Under the pieces are notes generated by a model. It was given only the letters and a program-made list of their open reading frames with translations, was not told where the DNA came from and ran no database searches. A stretch of DNA of 64,000 bases from Sphingobacterium corticibacterium. Its GTDB lineage: Bacteria > Bacteroidota > Bacteroidia > Sphingobacteriales > Sphingobacteriaceae. The stretch is taken from assembly GCF_004208525.1 (NCBI RefSeq), contig NZ_SGIT01000002.1, positions 1,054,001-1,118,000 on the forward strand, read 5' to 3'. Both the position numbers and the translations under genes were made by a program. Below are positions 8,902-17,886 of the stretch, in pieces (position 1 is the first letter of the stretch; the number at the start of each line of letters is the position of its first letter).

Positions 8902-9417
8902 TTACACGTTAGTGTATCCATTATACCTGCCCGGCACCAATTCATAAGTTCCTTTTTCCTTCATCAGATACGCTGAATTGTTATAGCCTTGAATCGTTCT
9001 TCGCTTGATGATTTCATAGCATTTTTTAATCTTGTTATCCTCCATATCGTTCAGTAAGGCTATCATCTCCGTTCTTTCCTGTTGCGAAGCTATAGTAAAG
9101 GGTTTAGCTCGTTTATTCCATTCGCCTTTTTCCAACTCGACCAGTCCCTCGGTAAAAATTAGCTGCTCTTCCTTCCTATGACAGTCGTCCAGCATTTTCA
9201 TGACAAACAAATGCAGGTTTTTAATTTCATCGGGTTCATGACCCTCCAATGGCAGGATAGTTTTGGTTATCTGCGACAAGACATCTTCTAAGTCTTTCGT
9301 CATCTTATAGTTTTCCAGTATAATACTGGCGCTTTTGGTATCCGATGAACAGGACTTCATCAGCCACATGCCACCTGCCAATATAGCCATACTAGCTATT
9401 GCCTCTCTTCTATTCAT
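8902..9417 (-). CDS. Gluconate 2-dehydrogenase subunit 3 family protein (small Tat-type partner of GMC enzyme)
   Basis: A 171-residue protein of the family that forms the gamma subunit of membrane-linked FAD sugar dehydrogenases, where it is needed for export and folding of the GMC subunit. The N-terminus MNRREAIASMAILAGG has a twin-arginine-like pair before a hydrophobic stretch, then a Cys in KSCSS that could act as a lipobox. The C-terminal RRTIQGYNNSAYLM and ELVPGRYNGYTNV segments recur almost unchanged in the second copy at 52934-53467. It sits 24 bases before the GMC gene and 30 bases after the sulfatase, so it belongs to the same operon. Confidence 0.85.
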   Translation of the reverse strand: MNRREAIASMAILAGGMWLMKSCSSDTKSASIILENYKMTKDLEDVLSQITKTILPLEGHEPDEIKNLHLFVMKMLDDCHRKEEQLIFTEGLVELEKGEWNKRAKPFTIASQQERTEMIALLNDMEDNKIKKCYEIIKRRTIQGYNNSAYLMKEKGTYELVPGRYNGYTNV

Positions 9418-9447
9418 AAAACTTTTCTTTTGTAGGATTATTTACAT

Positions 9448-10761
9448 TTAGAAATTATCCAATAACAGGGAAAGCTCGTTCAAGCGGTCTGGATAATCAG
9501 CCGCCAAGTTTACGCGTTCTGCCGGATCATCCGCCAAATTAAACAGCTCCAAAACCTCGTTTTCGTCCTGCCCTGTACGTCGCAATTTCCAGTCGCCCAG
9601 CCGTACTACTTCTGGCTTCCCTCCGTGCTCATAATAAATGGGCTGATGATCCATGGTATTAACCCCACTGGTAAATAATTCTCCTACAGACTGTCCGTCC
9701 AGCTCCATGTCTATGGGCACTTGGATACCCGCCCACTGGGCAAGCGTCGGGAATAAATCCACCGCACTCACGACTTGCTTTAATATTTTCGAATAAGAAT
9801 GGCCAGGCCAATACATTATAAACGGCACCCGTACGCCCCCTTCATAGGTGCTGGCTTTACTGCCCCGGAACAGGCCGGAATAACCCGCATGGTGGCGCTT
9901 GGTTACGCCATCGTCTGCCATCCGACTAGGGTACTCACTCCAAGGACCATTATCACTGGTAAAGATGAATATCGTGTTTTCGGCCAGCCCTTTTTCTTCC
10001 AACGAATCCCAAAGCATCCGAAGCCCGGCATCCATCTCTGCAATGACAGCACCCAGCTCCCCTCCATTTCCACCAGCATATACCGAGTTTTGAGCGGCAT
10101 AGTATACCGGAAGATGCGGCATATTATAAGCCAAGTATAAAAAAAACGGTTCACTGGATTGTTGGGCTTGAACATAGCGGATTGCCTCTTGATGGTACAA
10201 GGCTGTCAATGAACTATCGGCCGGCTCCTGCACCACGGGTGTGTAATTTCTAAACAACTTCATGGTGGAATCTGTCTGTACATAAGGCGACCGATAATCA
10301 TGACTATAAAGCAATCCATAATAGTCCTCAAACCCATGATTCATAGGCGAGAAAGCTACCTTGTCGCCCAAATGCCACTTCCCAATCATTTTTGTTTTAT
10401 AGCCGTCTTCCTTCAAAAGCTTAGCAATCGTCCGCTCACTTGCCGGCAATCCCAGATCCGATCCGGGTCCTAAAGGTGCCGGCACATTATAGCGACTCGG
10501 GTATCGTCCGGTCAACAATGCTGCCCGGGAAGGAGAACATGTTGGTGAAGCCAACACAAAATTGGTAGACTGCACACCCATTCTCGCAATACTATCCAGA
10601 AAAGGGGTTTCGATGACCGGGTTACCATAACAGGATAAATCCGCGTAGCCTAAGTCATCGGCCACAACCAATACAATATTTGGACGTTGTTGCGCGGTGC
10701 TTATCGCAGTAAAGAGACCAACGAAGGTCAGCGTGAAATAGAGGTTCTTTAAATTTATCAT
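9448..10761 (-). CDS. Formylglycine-dependent sulfatase, exported
   Basis: Removes sulfate esters, here most likely from a sulfated glycan or oligosaccharide in the periplasm. The 437-residue protein has a Sec signal (ending ISTAQQ), the metal ligands [13 protein letters not shown], and the [12 protein letters not shown] signature in which the Cys is converted to formylglycine by an anaerobic or aerobic maturase not found in this window. KMIGKWHLG and [10 protein letters not shown] supply further active-site residues. The ATG at 10761 is preferred to a TTG six codons earlier. It lies between the GH95 gene (65 bases) and the small oxidoreductase subunit (30 bases). The sulfated sugar cannot be told from the sequence; linkage with GH95 suggests fucose or galactose sulfate. 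Confidence 0.92.
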   Translation of the reverse strand: MINLKNLYFTLTFVGLFTAISTAQQRPNIVLVVADDLGYADLSCYGNPVIETPFLDSIARMGVQSTNFVLASPTCSPSRAALLTGRYPSRYNVPAPLGPGSDLGLPASERTIAKLLKEDGYKTKMIGKWHLGDKVAFSPMNHGFEDYYGLLYSHDYRSPYVQTDSTMKLFRNYTPVVQEPADSSLTALYHQEAIRYVQAQQSSEPFFLYLAYNMPHLPVYYAAQNSVYAGGNGGELGAVIAEMDAGLRMLWDSLEEKGLAENTIFIFTSDNGPWSEYPSRMADDGVTKRHHAGYSGLFRGSKASTYEGGVRVPFIMYWPGHSYSKILKQVVSAVDLFPTLAQWAGIQVPIDMELDGQSVGELFTSGVNTMDHQPIYYEHGGKPEVVRLGDWKLRRTGQDENEVLELFNLADDPAERVNLAADYPDRLNELSLLLDNF

Positions 10762-10826
10762 AGTAATCGTAAAATCCAAAAATAGCTAATTGCATCGACA
10801 AGAATCTCGTTCTTCTTTTGGCTAGC

Positions 10827-13199
10827 CTATATACGTTTGCTGACGATTTCTTTCATCTCTCCATTGACTTTTACCTTAACTTTCGTCGGTTTAGGTGATG
10901 AGATACGGTAAGACGTAACCTTTCCATTTTTCCATTTCATATCGACCGTGAAATTTCCACGGGCACGGAACCCTTTAAGCTCCCCGCTTTCTTTCCAAGA
11001 ATCAGGCAGCGCCGGCAACAAATCAATCATACCGTTGTGACTTTGCAGTAACATTTCTGCAATAGCCGCCGTAGTTCCAAAATTCCCGTCGATCTGTAAA
11101 GGAGGGTGTGCACTAAAAAGATTCGGGTAGGTTCCACCGCCGGGGCCATAATTCATATCGACCGTCCTTGTAGGCGTAAGTACCTGTCGCAACAACTTAA
11201 ATGCCCGATTCCCATCCAATAGTCTCGCCCAGAAAATTTGCTTATAAGCAATTGCCCAACCCGTACCATCGTCGCCACGTACCTCCAGCGATTTCTTTGC
11301 GGCTTCTGCCAATGCAGGTGTTTTAAAAGGAGAGATGAGATCGGCCGGGAACACCCCATATAAATGAGAGATATGCCGATGTTGCGGATCCACTTCTTTA
11401 TACTCTTCCAGCCACTCCAAGAGACGTCCGTCTGTGCCAATCCTACCCGGAGGTGGGACGCGTTCCAGTTTCATACGGAGCGTATCGCTGAAATCTTTAT
11501 CCAGTCCAAGGAGTGCCGCCGCTTCAATAACGTTGGTGAAAAGCTCCCGTGTAATCTGATGGTCAATGGTAGGTCCCATAGCGACGTTCGTATGTGTCTT
11601 ACCATCGGGCATGTAAAATGTGTTTTCTGGTGATACTGACGGGCCTGTTACTAACCAGCCCGTCTTGGGATCTTCCATCAATACACTGTTGTAAAATTGT
11701 GCCGACCCTTTCAGAATGGGGTAAATATCGCGTAAATAGTCTTCATCCCCTGTATAAGCATAATGTTCCCATAAGTTGTTGCATAACCAACCAGACCCCG
11801 CGTTAGCAATGCCCCAGGAAGCGCTTTCGCCAGGTTCTGTAAAGCCCCATATGTTGGTAATGACGTGTGCCACCCAGCCCTCGGCATTATAGTATGCCTT
11901 TGCTGTACGTTGGCCCGGTTCCACCAAACCACGTACCAACTCCACCAATGGTAGATTCAGCTCACTGAGATTAGCGGCGCCCAAATGCCAATGATTCATT
12001 TGTACATTCACATCCAGATGGTAGTCGCCATTCCAAGGCGTGTGGATCTGGTTTGCCCAAAGTCCTTGCAGATTCGGCGGAAGTAACCCTATTCGGGTGC
12101 TGCTAATGCTTAGGTACCGACCGAATTGGAAAAACATCGCCGGTAATCCACGGTCCTGTTCCGGATACTGTTGGAATTCCTCCAGACGCCGATCGGTCGG
12201 GATATCCATTCTTCCCTTTCCCAAATCAAGCTGCAGGCGGTTAAAAAGTGCATGATAATCTGTCCAGTGTAGCTTTTTCAGGCTTTCATACGGTGTCTGC
12301 AGGGCACGTTGTAACAATGTCTCCGTGATCGCCAGATGATCGTTTCCTCGGAAATCTGTACCCGCAGACACCAATAGGATAACAGACGTTGCACCACGGA
12401 CCACCAATTCATTTCGCGTTGTTGTTTGCGCTCCTCCATCCAACAATGCCCGCACCCGGGCCATATACTGCATGCCGTTCCCGTCAGTACCATTGTCCAA
12501 CTGTCCGGCTAATTGCAGTTCGTCCCCTACCACCTTTGTATCGCCCCGCTCTGGCCGGCGCATAGAAATCCTAAGATTCAATTTTCCAGGTACACTGGCC
12601 GACAAGCGAATAACACCTACATCCGCACCAAAAGCTGTAAAATACTCCCGTTTGTAAGTAACGCCATCCATTTCGAAGGTACTATTAGCTACGGCATTGT
12701 CGAGATCCAGACTACGGCGATAATTCCCCATCGTAGCAACCTTTGCGCCGGGGTATTCAAATGCCATGTCCAGAAAGCCCAACACTTGGTATTTCCCCCA
12801 TTGTGGACCACCAGAGCCGGGTCCTTTACATACAAAATGCTGGCTGATCAGATGCTGCGCTTCATCGTTTTTTCCTTCTTTTAACAACCGACGTATTTCG
12901 GGCAGGTACTTGTGTGCCTCATAGTTGTTGGCATCTTGCGTTGAACCAGACCATAGTGTAATATCATTTAACACGATAGATTCCTTAACTATGCCGCCAT
13001 CGGGCATCATACCTAACCGACCATTGCCTAAAGGGAGTGTCTCCTCCCATTGAGCGGCCGGCGTATCATACCATAATACATTGGGGCTGGGACTTTTTTT
13101 GGCAAAAACGCCCAAAGGCCACGTGGCGAACAGATAAAGTACCAGCGCGAAAAAAAAATATTTTGTTTGAATTAGCATATCTATTCGTTTAATCTGCAT
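10827..13199 (-). CDS. GH95 family glycosidase (alpha-L-fucosidase or alpha-L-galactosidase)
   Basis: A 790-residue exported hydrolase of family GH95, inverting enzymes that cut alpha-1,2-L-fucosides or L-galactosides. The N-terminal domain starts with LWYDTPAAQWEETLPLGNGRLG, typical of the family. The catalytic barrel has NLQGLWANQ, LLEWLEEYKEVDPQHRHISHLYG with the expected general-acid Glu, and QIDGNFG with the expected Asp. The motif usually written NxN reads DVNVQMN, so the first Asn appears replaced by Asp (see findings). The start overlaps the upstream glycosidase by 11 bases; the ATG seven codons later (13178) gives a better signal peptide (MLIQTKYFFF...) and may be the real one. Substrate preference is inferred only. 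Confidence 0.9.
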   Translation of the reverse strand: MQIKRIDMLIQTKYFFFALVLYLFATWPLGVFAKKSPSPNVLWYDTPAAQWEETLPLGNGRLGMMPDGGIVKESIVLNDITLWSGSTQDANNYEAHKYLPEIRRLLKEGKNDEAQHLISQHFVCKGPGSGGPQWGKYQVLGFLDMAFEYPGAKVATMGNYRRSLDLDNAVANSTFEMDGVTYKREYFTAFGADVGVIRLSASVPGKLNLRISMRRPERGDTKVVGDELQLAGQLDNGTDGNGMQYMARVRALLDGGAQTTTRNELVVRGATSVILLVSAGTDFRGNDHLAITETLLQRALQTPYESLKKLHWTDYHALFNRLQLDLGKGRMDIPTDRRLEEFQQYPEQDRGLPAMFFQFGRYLSISSTRIGLLPPNLQGLWANQIHTPWNGDYHLDVNVQMNHWHLGAANLSELNLPLVELVRGLVEPGQRTAKAYYNAEGWVAHVITNIWGFTEPGESASWGIANAGSGWLCNNLWEHYAYTGDEDYLRDIYPILKGSAQFYNSVLMEDPKTGWLVTGPSVSPENTFYMPDGKTHTNVAMGPTIDHQITRELFTNVIEAAALLGLDKDFSDTLRMKLERVPPPGRIGTDGRLLEWLEEYKEVDPQHRHISHLYGVFPADLISPFKTPALAEAAKKSLEVRGDDGTGWAIAYKQIFWARLLDGNRAFKLLRQVLTPTRTVDMNYGPGGGTYPNLFSAHPPLQIDGNFGTTAAIAEMLLQSHNGMIDLLPALPDSWKESGELKGFRARGNFTVDMKWKNGKVTSYRISSPKPTKVKVKVNGEMKEIVSKRI

Positions 13200-15390
13200 T
13201 CATATTGGAGATAAGTTTGTAAAGTACGGCATCCTTCGAAGGCACATGTAACCGAAGAACGCCATCTTTAGGATGATAAACGCCCTGTTCTTCCCCTGTC
13301 AGGAAATCAACCAGTTGATAGCTACCATCGGCAAGGCCTAACGCCGAGGGCGCAAAGACAGCTTCAAACGAATCATTCTCGGCAAAGTTAAATGCTGCCA
13401 GCAATGTCGTGTCGCTGGGAAGGACAAACGAAAGTTGCTGATCCATCCCTTCACCCTCCGCTAACTTTATCGGTGTAAAAGCTTTAGGATCTTGAAAAAA
13501 CTGCGCTATCTCTGGGTTATCCAAATACTTAGCCGCCCGCTCTCTGACGAGTTCCACACGGTAATCAGAGCCGTCTCCCAAGATACTTCCCATTACCATG
13601 AGGCAATAGAGCCGTACCTTTACCTCTGTTTCATGGAGAGGTGGATGTTTCTGAAATTTCTCCATCACCAGCACGTCCATATTGGTATATGGCCATAACG
13701 TACCCTGCACCCAGCCCATATGAGATGCCGTAATCATGGACGCCGCCGCACTACCATAATGTGGGAAACCCGGTTGGCTATCCCGCAGATGCGAATGCAC
13801 ATCAGTCGAAACGAAACGTGTATGTGCATATTGGTGTGGAAACATCGGAGAAATCGCTAACGTAATAAAAATATCAGGTCCCATAATGGAGTCCACCAAA
13901 TGTTTAAATAACTTCATACCATAGTTATACGCTTGCATGCCACTGCGTACGTTAGGGTCATACCATTTGACCGCCTCCAAAGATCCCGCTGTCACAAAAT
14001 CAACCTTGATGAGTTTGGCACCGATCGCATGCGCTTTTTCAATTTGACTGATCATCGATACTTTAGTCGCTGGATGAGTGGGGTCTAAGGGAAACGCTCC
14101 CCATTCGCCATCTTTAAAGGGTATCGGTTTATCACGATCATCCCGTAAAATAACTTCCCGAAGCGGAACATTCGTACCGGATAAAACCGCATTATCGATA
14201 TTATTGCTCCACGTCCAGAGCGAGAAAGGGCTACAGTAAAATCCGATCTCCTGTTCCTTTTCTCGGGCGTAATCGCCAATACGTCTCAACATTTTGGTGG
14301 TATAAATACCTTGGTCGTAGGAATCGATACTCAACACCGGCTTACCGAAACGGTTTAGGTTTTTCATGTCTTTTAGGAAGTCGACTGTTTCATATACGCC
14401 TTTGGGCATCATGACGCCCTCATGTCCTAAAACGCCTTCCACACCGAAACTATTCCAATAGACCGGCGCCGCACCTGTCCACGATAAACTTCCGGCCAAA
14501 CGAGCTTGCATCTTACCGAAATTTGTACTGGAAACCCGAAAATCTGCAGCTGCTTCCAGATAAATCAGGGGCGAATGCACTACTGTTCCGATCATGCTGC
14601 CATGCGGCATAACATCATGTGTTCCATCTTGACCGCCATAATTAGGAGGCAGCGACGGGTTGTCTGGCCGTGCTGCACCACCGAAAATGACGAAAGATTC
14701 CCATGTACCTTTTTTACTTGCTGTATGGTAACGGATACCTGTTTTCCAAAAATCATGTTCTAAACTACCGACCACCAGACCCTGATACGATTGTTTGTCA
14801 TAAATAAATGCCAGTTCATGGCTTACGCCATCTAGTGGGTTCTCGCCTGCTTCCGGCAAGGGTTGTGCCAACAGTTTTGTCCAATTATCGTTGTCAAAAG
14901 GTAAGTCGACTAGTATAGGATGCTTCCAAGGAATTTCCATACTTCCCTCAGACGCTTCCAGTATTGCCAGCGGACTGATATGCCGTGTCTCCAGTATCGT
15001 ATTCTTGTCTTTAGTAGCTTCTACGCGGAGTAAAAGGTATGGGCTATCTTCATATACCGTGATGGATTGTACCAAGGTGATACCTTCGTGATCTTCGTGT
15101 ATAAATTGGAAATGCCTGCCTTTGCCTATGCTGTCGTTAATGGGCACTTCTTTCAGGTCGTGACGATCGAATTGTGCCGAAACTTTAATTCCGTGCTGAA
15201 CCAGGTCAACGTATGCTACGGTATTTTTCAGTGAAACACCATTCTTAAAAAGATAATCAATAGTCCCCTTCTTCAAGTCAAATGATAACTTGCCTGAAGT
15301 CAAATAAACGTCTTTCATATGCAAAGATGGAGCGGCATATGCTAGTTTTCCGCTAAAAAGAAAGACAAGATAAAATAAGAAATACCGCAT
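13189..15390 (-). CDS. Putative exported glycoside hydrolase, clan GH-D-like (alpha-galactosidase-like)
   Basis: A 733-residue protein with a signal peptide ending near KLAYA. About 300 N-terminal residues look like a beta-sandwich domain, then a TIM-barrel region follows: PVLSIDSYDQG, GFYCSPFSLWTW, and AKLIKVDFVTAG, in which the Asp of KVDF fits the nucleophile position of GH27/GH36/GH31 enzymes. STDVHSHLRD further on could supply the acid/base Asp. A small beta domain ends the protein. I cannot place it in a numbered family with certainty; alpha-galactosidase or alpha-N-acetylgalactosaminidase activity is plausible. It follows the DUF4998 lipoprotein by 3 bases and overlaps the GH95 gene, so all are translated from one message. 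Confidence 0.65.
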   Translation of the reverse strand: MRYFLFYLVFLFSGKLAYAAPSLHMKDVYLTSGKLSFDLKKGTIDYLFKNGVSLKNTVAYVDLVQHGIKVSAQFDRHDLKEVPINDSIGKGRHFQFIHEDHEGITLVQSITVYEDSPYLLLRVEATKDKNTILETRHISPLAILEASEGSMEIPWKHPILVDLPFDNDNWTKLLAQPLPEAGENPLDGVSHELAFIYDKQSYQGLVVGSLEHDFWKTGIRYHTASKKGTWESFVIFGGAARPDNPSLPPNYGGQDGTHDVMPHGSMIGTVVHSPLIYLEAAADFRVSSTNFGKMQARLAGSLSWTGAAPVYWNSFGVEGVLGHEGVMMPKGVYETVDFLKDMKNLNRFGKPVLSIDSYDQGIYTTKMLRRIGDYAREKEQEIGFYCSPFSLWTWSNNIDNAVLSGTNVPLREVILRDDRDKPIPFKDGEWGAFPLDPTHPATKVSMISQIEKAHAIGAKLIKVDFVTAGSLEAVKWYDPNVRSGMQAYNYGMKLFKHLVDSIMGPDIFITLAISPMFPHQYAHTRFVSTDVHSHLRDSQPGFPHYGSAAASMITASHMGWVQGTLWPYTNMDVLVMEKFQKHPPLHETEVKVRLYCLMVMGSILGDGSDYRVELVRERAAKYLDNPEIAQFFQDPKAFTPIKLAEGEGMDQQLSFVLPSDTTLLAAFNFAENDSFEAVFAPSALGLADGSYQLVDFLTGEEQGVYHPKDGVLRLHVPSKDAVLYKLISNMNAD

Positions 15391-15393
15391 GTT

Positions 15394-16605
15394 TTACTCT
15401 CCAAGTTTATAAACCGATAGTTGCGAAAGATGAAGGTAATCACCGTTCCATACTTCCAAAACACGGAAGCGCAGGTAACGTACGGGAGCCGTCGGTTCGT
15501 CAAACGCATACAGTTCTCCGGCTGCCGCTGTAGTATCATCAATTTCTGAATTTTGTCCTCCCGGCAACCCTGATGGTTTCACGTTTGTAAATGTACCGAG
15601 CTTGGTCCATGAATCCCAGCTGCCATCCGAAGCAGGGTCGTTGCTACCCCATACTTCAAATTGTTTTGGATTACCGCCGTTATATCGGCCAGAATAACGC
15701 TGCCATAGCCGCACACTACTAATCGAGGATTCCATTCCTATATCTAATGAAAAGGAAATCGGCATACCTATACCATCGGTATGGAAACCTTGATCGCTGG
15801 TCGTATTGCCGTTCCACAGATTCGGCAGCACCCAGCCCCAAGCATCTCCTGCGTCATTCGGTAGGTACAAGGGCCGAAAGAACGATTTGTCTGCTTCCAC
15901 GATGTGCAGGATCGTGGGGAATGTTTCCCAGCTCAACGTATATATGGTATCCGCGGCGTTCGGTTCCGGCACATAGCCGGAGCGATATTGTAAGGTCGTT
16001 CCAAACTTAAAATCGGGTATCGTGATCTCGTTATTACCCGGTAGTAGGATGACCGTTTTTTCCTCCTCGTCTCTGTTTGTATATTTTATTTCCGTACCGG
16101 TGTTCAATGTATCGGGCGCGTTGAAAAACAGTTTCAGCGAACCGTCTTCATACGTTTCATAAGGATCAGACATGCGATAAGCTCTATTTTGTAACACAGC
16201 CTGATAAGTCGCTCCGTATACGCGTATATTATTCAGTTCCTGTCCGACTGACACATTTCCTTCGCTATCATATGCAACAATGGAAAAGCTGTAGACATAC
16301 TCATCGAGATTAGGGATAGAGGCCATAATACTATCCGAAGGACTGTGCGTGGTGGCTTCCACACGCTGCGAATTGTTGTTATTGTTCCAATAGACCATAT
16401 AGTGATCGATATTGGGATCCGGACTAGGGTTCCAAACCAATACAGCTCGGAGGTATCCCGCCTTTGACCGGACATCCCGGGCTAAACCGGGGTAGATAAT
16501 CTCCTCCTCATTTAAATATTTTTTATAATCATCTGCGTATTTTTCACAACCTACCCAGGTTATCAATAAGCTAAAAGCAAGGAGTATATAAATCAAATAT
16601 TTCAT
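15394..16605 (-). CDS. Surface lipoprotein, DUF4998-like with discoidin-like C-terminus (glycan-binding protein)
   Basis: A 403-residue lipoprotein (signal LLITWVGC, Cys about residue 20), probably on the cell surface and binding the glycan imported by the neighbouring SusC/SusD. The first half has two fibronectin-like repeats as in DUF4998 proteins (RAVLVWNPSPDPNIDHYMVYW is a typical strand pattern). The last 150 residues resemble a discoidin (F5/8 type C) domain, with FSLDIGMESSISSVRLWQR, FEVWGSNDP and RYLRFRVLEVWNG. It is in the SusE/F position of the operon, 23 bases after a protein of similar layout. The glycan it binds is unknown. Confidence 0.78.
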   Translation of the reverse strand: MKYLIYILLAFSLLITWVGCEKYADDYKKYLNEEEIIYPGLARDVRSKAGYLRAVLVWNPSPDPNIDHYMVYWNNNNNSQRVEATTHSPSDSIMASIPNLDEYVYSFSIVAYDSEGNVSVGQELNNIRVYGATYQAVLQNRAYRMSDPYETYEDGSLKLFFNAPDTLNTGTEIKYTNRDEEEKTVILLPGNNEITIPDFKFGTTLQYRSGYVPEPNAADTIYTLSWETFPTILHIVEADKSFFRPLYLPNDAGDAWGWVLPNLWNGNTTSDQGFHTDGIGMPISFSLDIGMESSISSVRLWQRYSGRYNGGNPKQFEVWGSNDPASDGSWDSWTKLGTFTNVKPSGLPGGQNSEIDDTTAAAGELYAFDEPTAPVRYLRFRVLEVWNGDYLHLSQLSVYKLGE

Positions 16606-16628
16606 GTTCGTCTAATTGAAAATGTTCA

Positions 16629-17873
16629 TTATTCTTCTGGACTACCGTAGAAGGTTATCTCCATAGCATTAACATAATTGAGTCCGGCCCACGTTTGTGT
16701 ACACACAAAGCGAATATACTTTACCGACGGCGCCGTACTCGGCATAACAAAATTTACACCTGCTGCTGCAAAAGCGATATCTGCGGCATTGGCTTGGATA
16801 GGAGGAAGACCCGAGGGCGGATTGGGGTAACTGAAATTCCCCATATTCACCCAATCTCCAGCGACTGTACCGGGTTCTGACGCCCGAGGTAATGGATGAT
16901 CTTGTGGGTTGTCTTCATTGGAACCCCAAATGGTAATCTCTTTCGGATTTTGATCTCCATACATAGCTGGCAATCTGTTCCACAGTACAAAACGACTAAT
17001 CTTCGCTGTCAACCCCAGTCCGAAAGTGCCGGCCATAAGAGACGAAGTCGTTGTGTGCCAACCATTACCACTCAAACTTCCATCAAACAAATAACGCAAT
17101 TCCCAACCATAGCCAATTGGTGCATCACTTGGCAACGGATAAACGAAAAATTTACTTTTATCTAACTCGGTTTCAAACAACGGTACCAAAGAGACATATC
17201 GGATATCCGATGTATTACCAAATCGGTCTGACGTATACACACCAAACTTACGTTCTACCGGATCAAATCCCCGGATCGAAACATCTACCGCACTACCGGA
17301 GATATATTCTGGATCTCTTTCATCGAACTGTCCGGTCGCATCATTATACGATAGCAAATGTATGGATATAGGCGCGCCTGTAGGGTTAACACCAGCAAAA
17401 TTGGCTCCTCCAAAGTCCGGCGAAATTTCTAGTCCTTCGTTGATTAGGATATAATTCGGGGTCTTAGGTTGTACCTTAACGACGACTGGATCCGAAAGGA
17501 CATTCGCACGACTCACCGCATATAAGGAGACTTCATATTCACCTTCGCGGGCGAATCCTTCCACCAGAATGGTATCTTGATAATAACTGGTTTTCGATTC
17601 ACGAACATGATCATCATTGATCGAATAACGCGCCAACACATACAGCAAATTCTTGGAGTTCGGCAACTTATACGTAATCTTAGCGGCACCATTCAGATTT
17701 TCAACATGGACATCCGTCACGACACCTGGCTTCGTCATATCTGTTGAAATAATCTCAACCGGAGATTCGCTTTCTTCACAGGCTCCCACAAATAAGGTGA
17801 CGAGCATAAGTAGCGGCATCAGATAAGCCGATATAGTTCTATTATTTTGTTTATTCTTTTTCATCACATGCAT
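16629..17873 (-). CDS. Surface lipoprotein, DUF4959/DUF5000-like (glycan-binding protein)
   Basis: A 414-residue lipoprotein (LVTLFVGAC near residue 32) in the SusE/F position. The order appears to be a DUF4959-like fibronectin fold near residues 45-135 (PGVVTDVHVENLNGAAKITY), a DUF5126-like middle, and a DUF5000 or discoidin-like C-terminus from about 260 on (GYGWELRYLFDGS, KISRFVLWNRLP, ITIWGSNEDN, VKYIRFVCTQTWAG). Such proteins usually sit between susD and the enzymes of PULs and bind polysaccharide at the cell surface. The start at 17873 could also be the ATG three codons later (MKKNK). It is 13 bases after susD. Confidence 0.8.
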   Translation of the reverse strand: MHVMKKNKQNNRTISAYLMPLLMLVTLFVGACEESESPVEIISTDMTKPGVVTDVHVENLNGAAKITYKLPNSKNLLYVLARYSINDDHVRESKTSYYQDTILVEGFAREGEYEVSLYAVSRANVLSDPVVVKVQPKTPNYILINEGLEISPDFGGANFAGVNPTGAPISIHLLSYNDATGQFDERDPEYISGSAVDVSIRGFDPVERKFGVYTSDRFGNTSDIRYVSLVPLFETELDKSKFFVYPLPSDAPIGYGWELRYLFDGSLSGNGWHTTTSSLMAGTFGLGLTAKISRFVLWNRLPAMYGDQNPKEITIWGSNEDNPQDHPLPRASEPGTVAGDWVNMGNFSYPNPPSGLPPIQANAADIAFAAAGVNFVMPSTAPSVKYIRFVCTQTWAGLNYVNAMEITFYGSPEE

Positions 17874-17886
17874 ATTAAAGTCTATC

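Noticed and set aside
13176..13199. Overlap of GH95 start with the preceding gene as a sign of a sequencing error
   Set aside because: A second ATG at 13178 removes the overlap and gives a normal signal peptide; short overlaps are common in operons.
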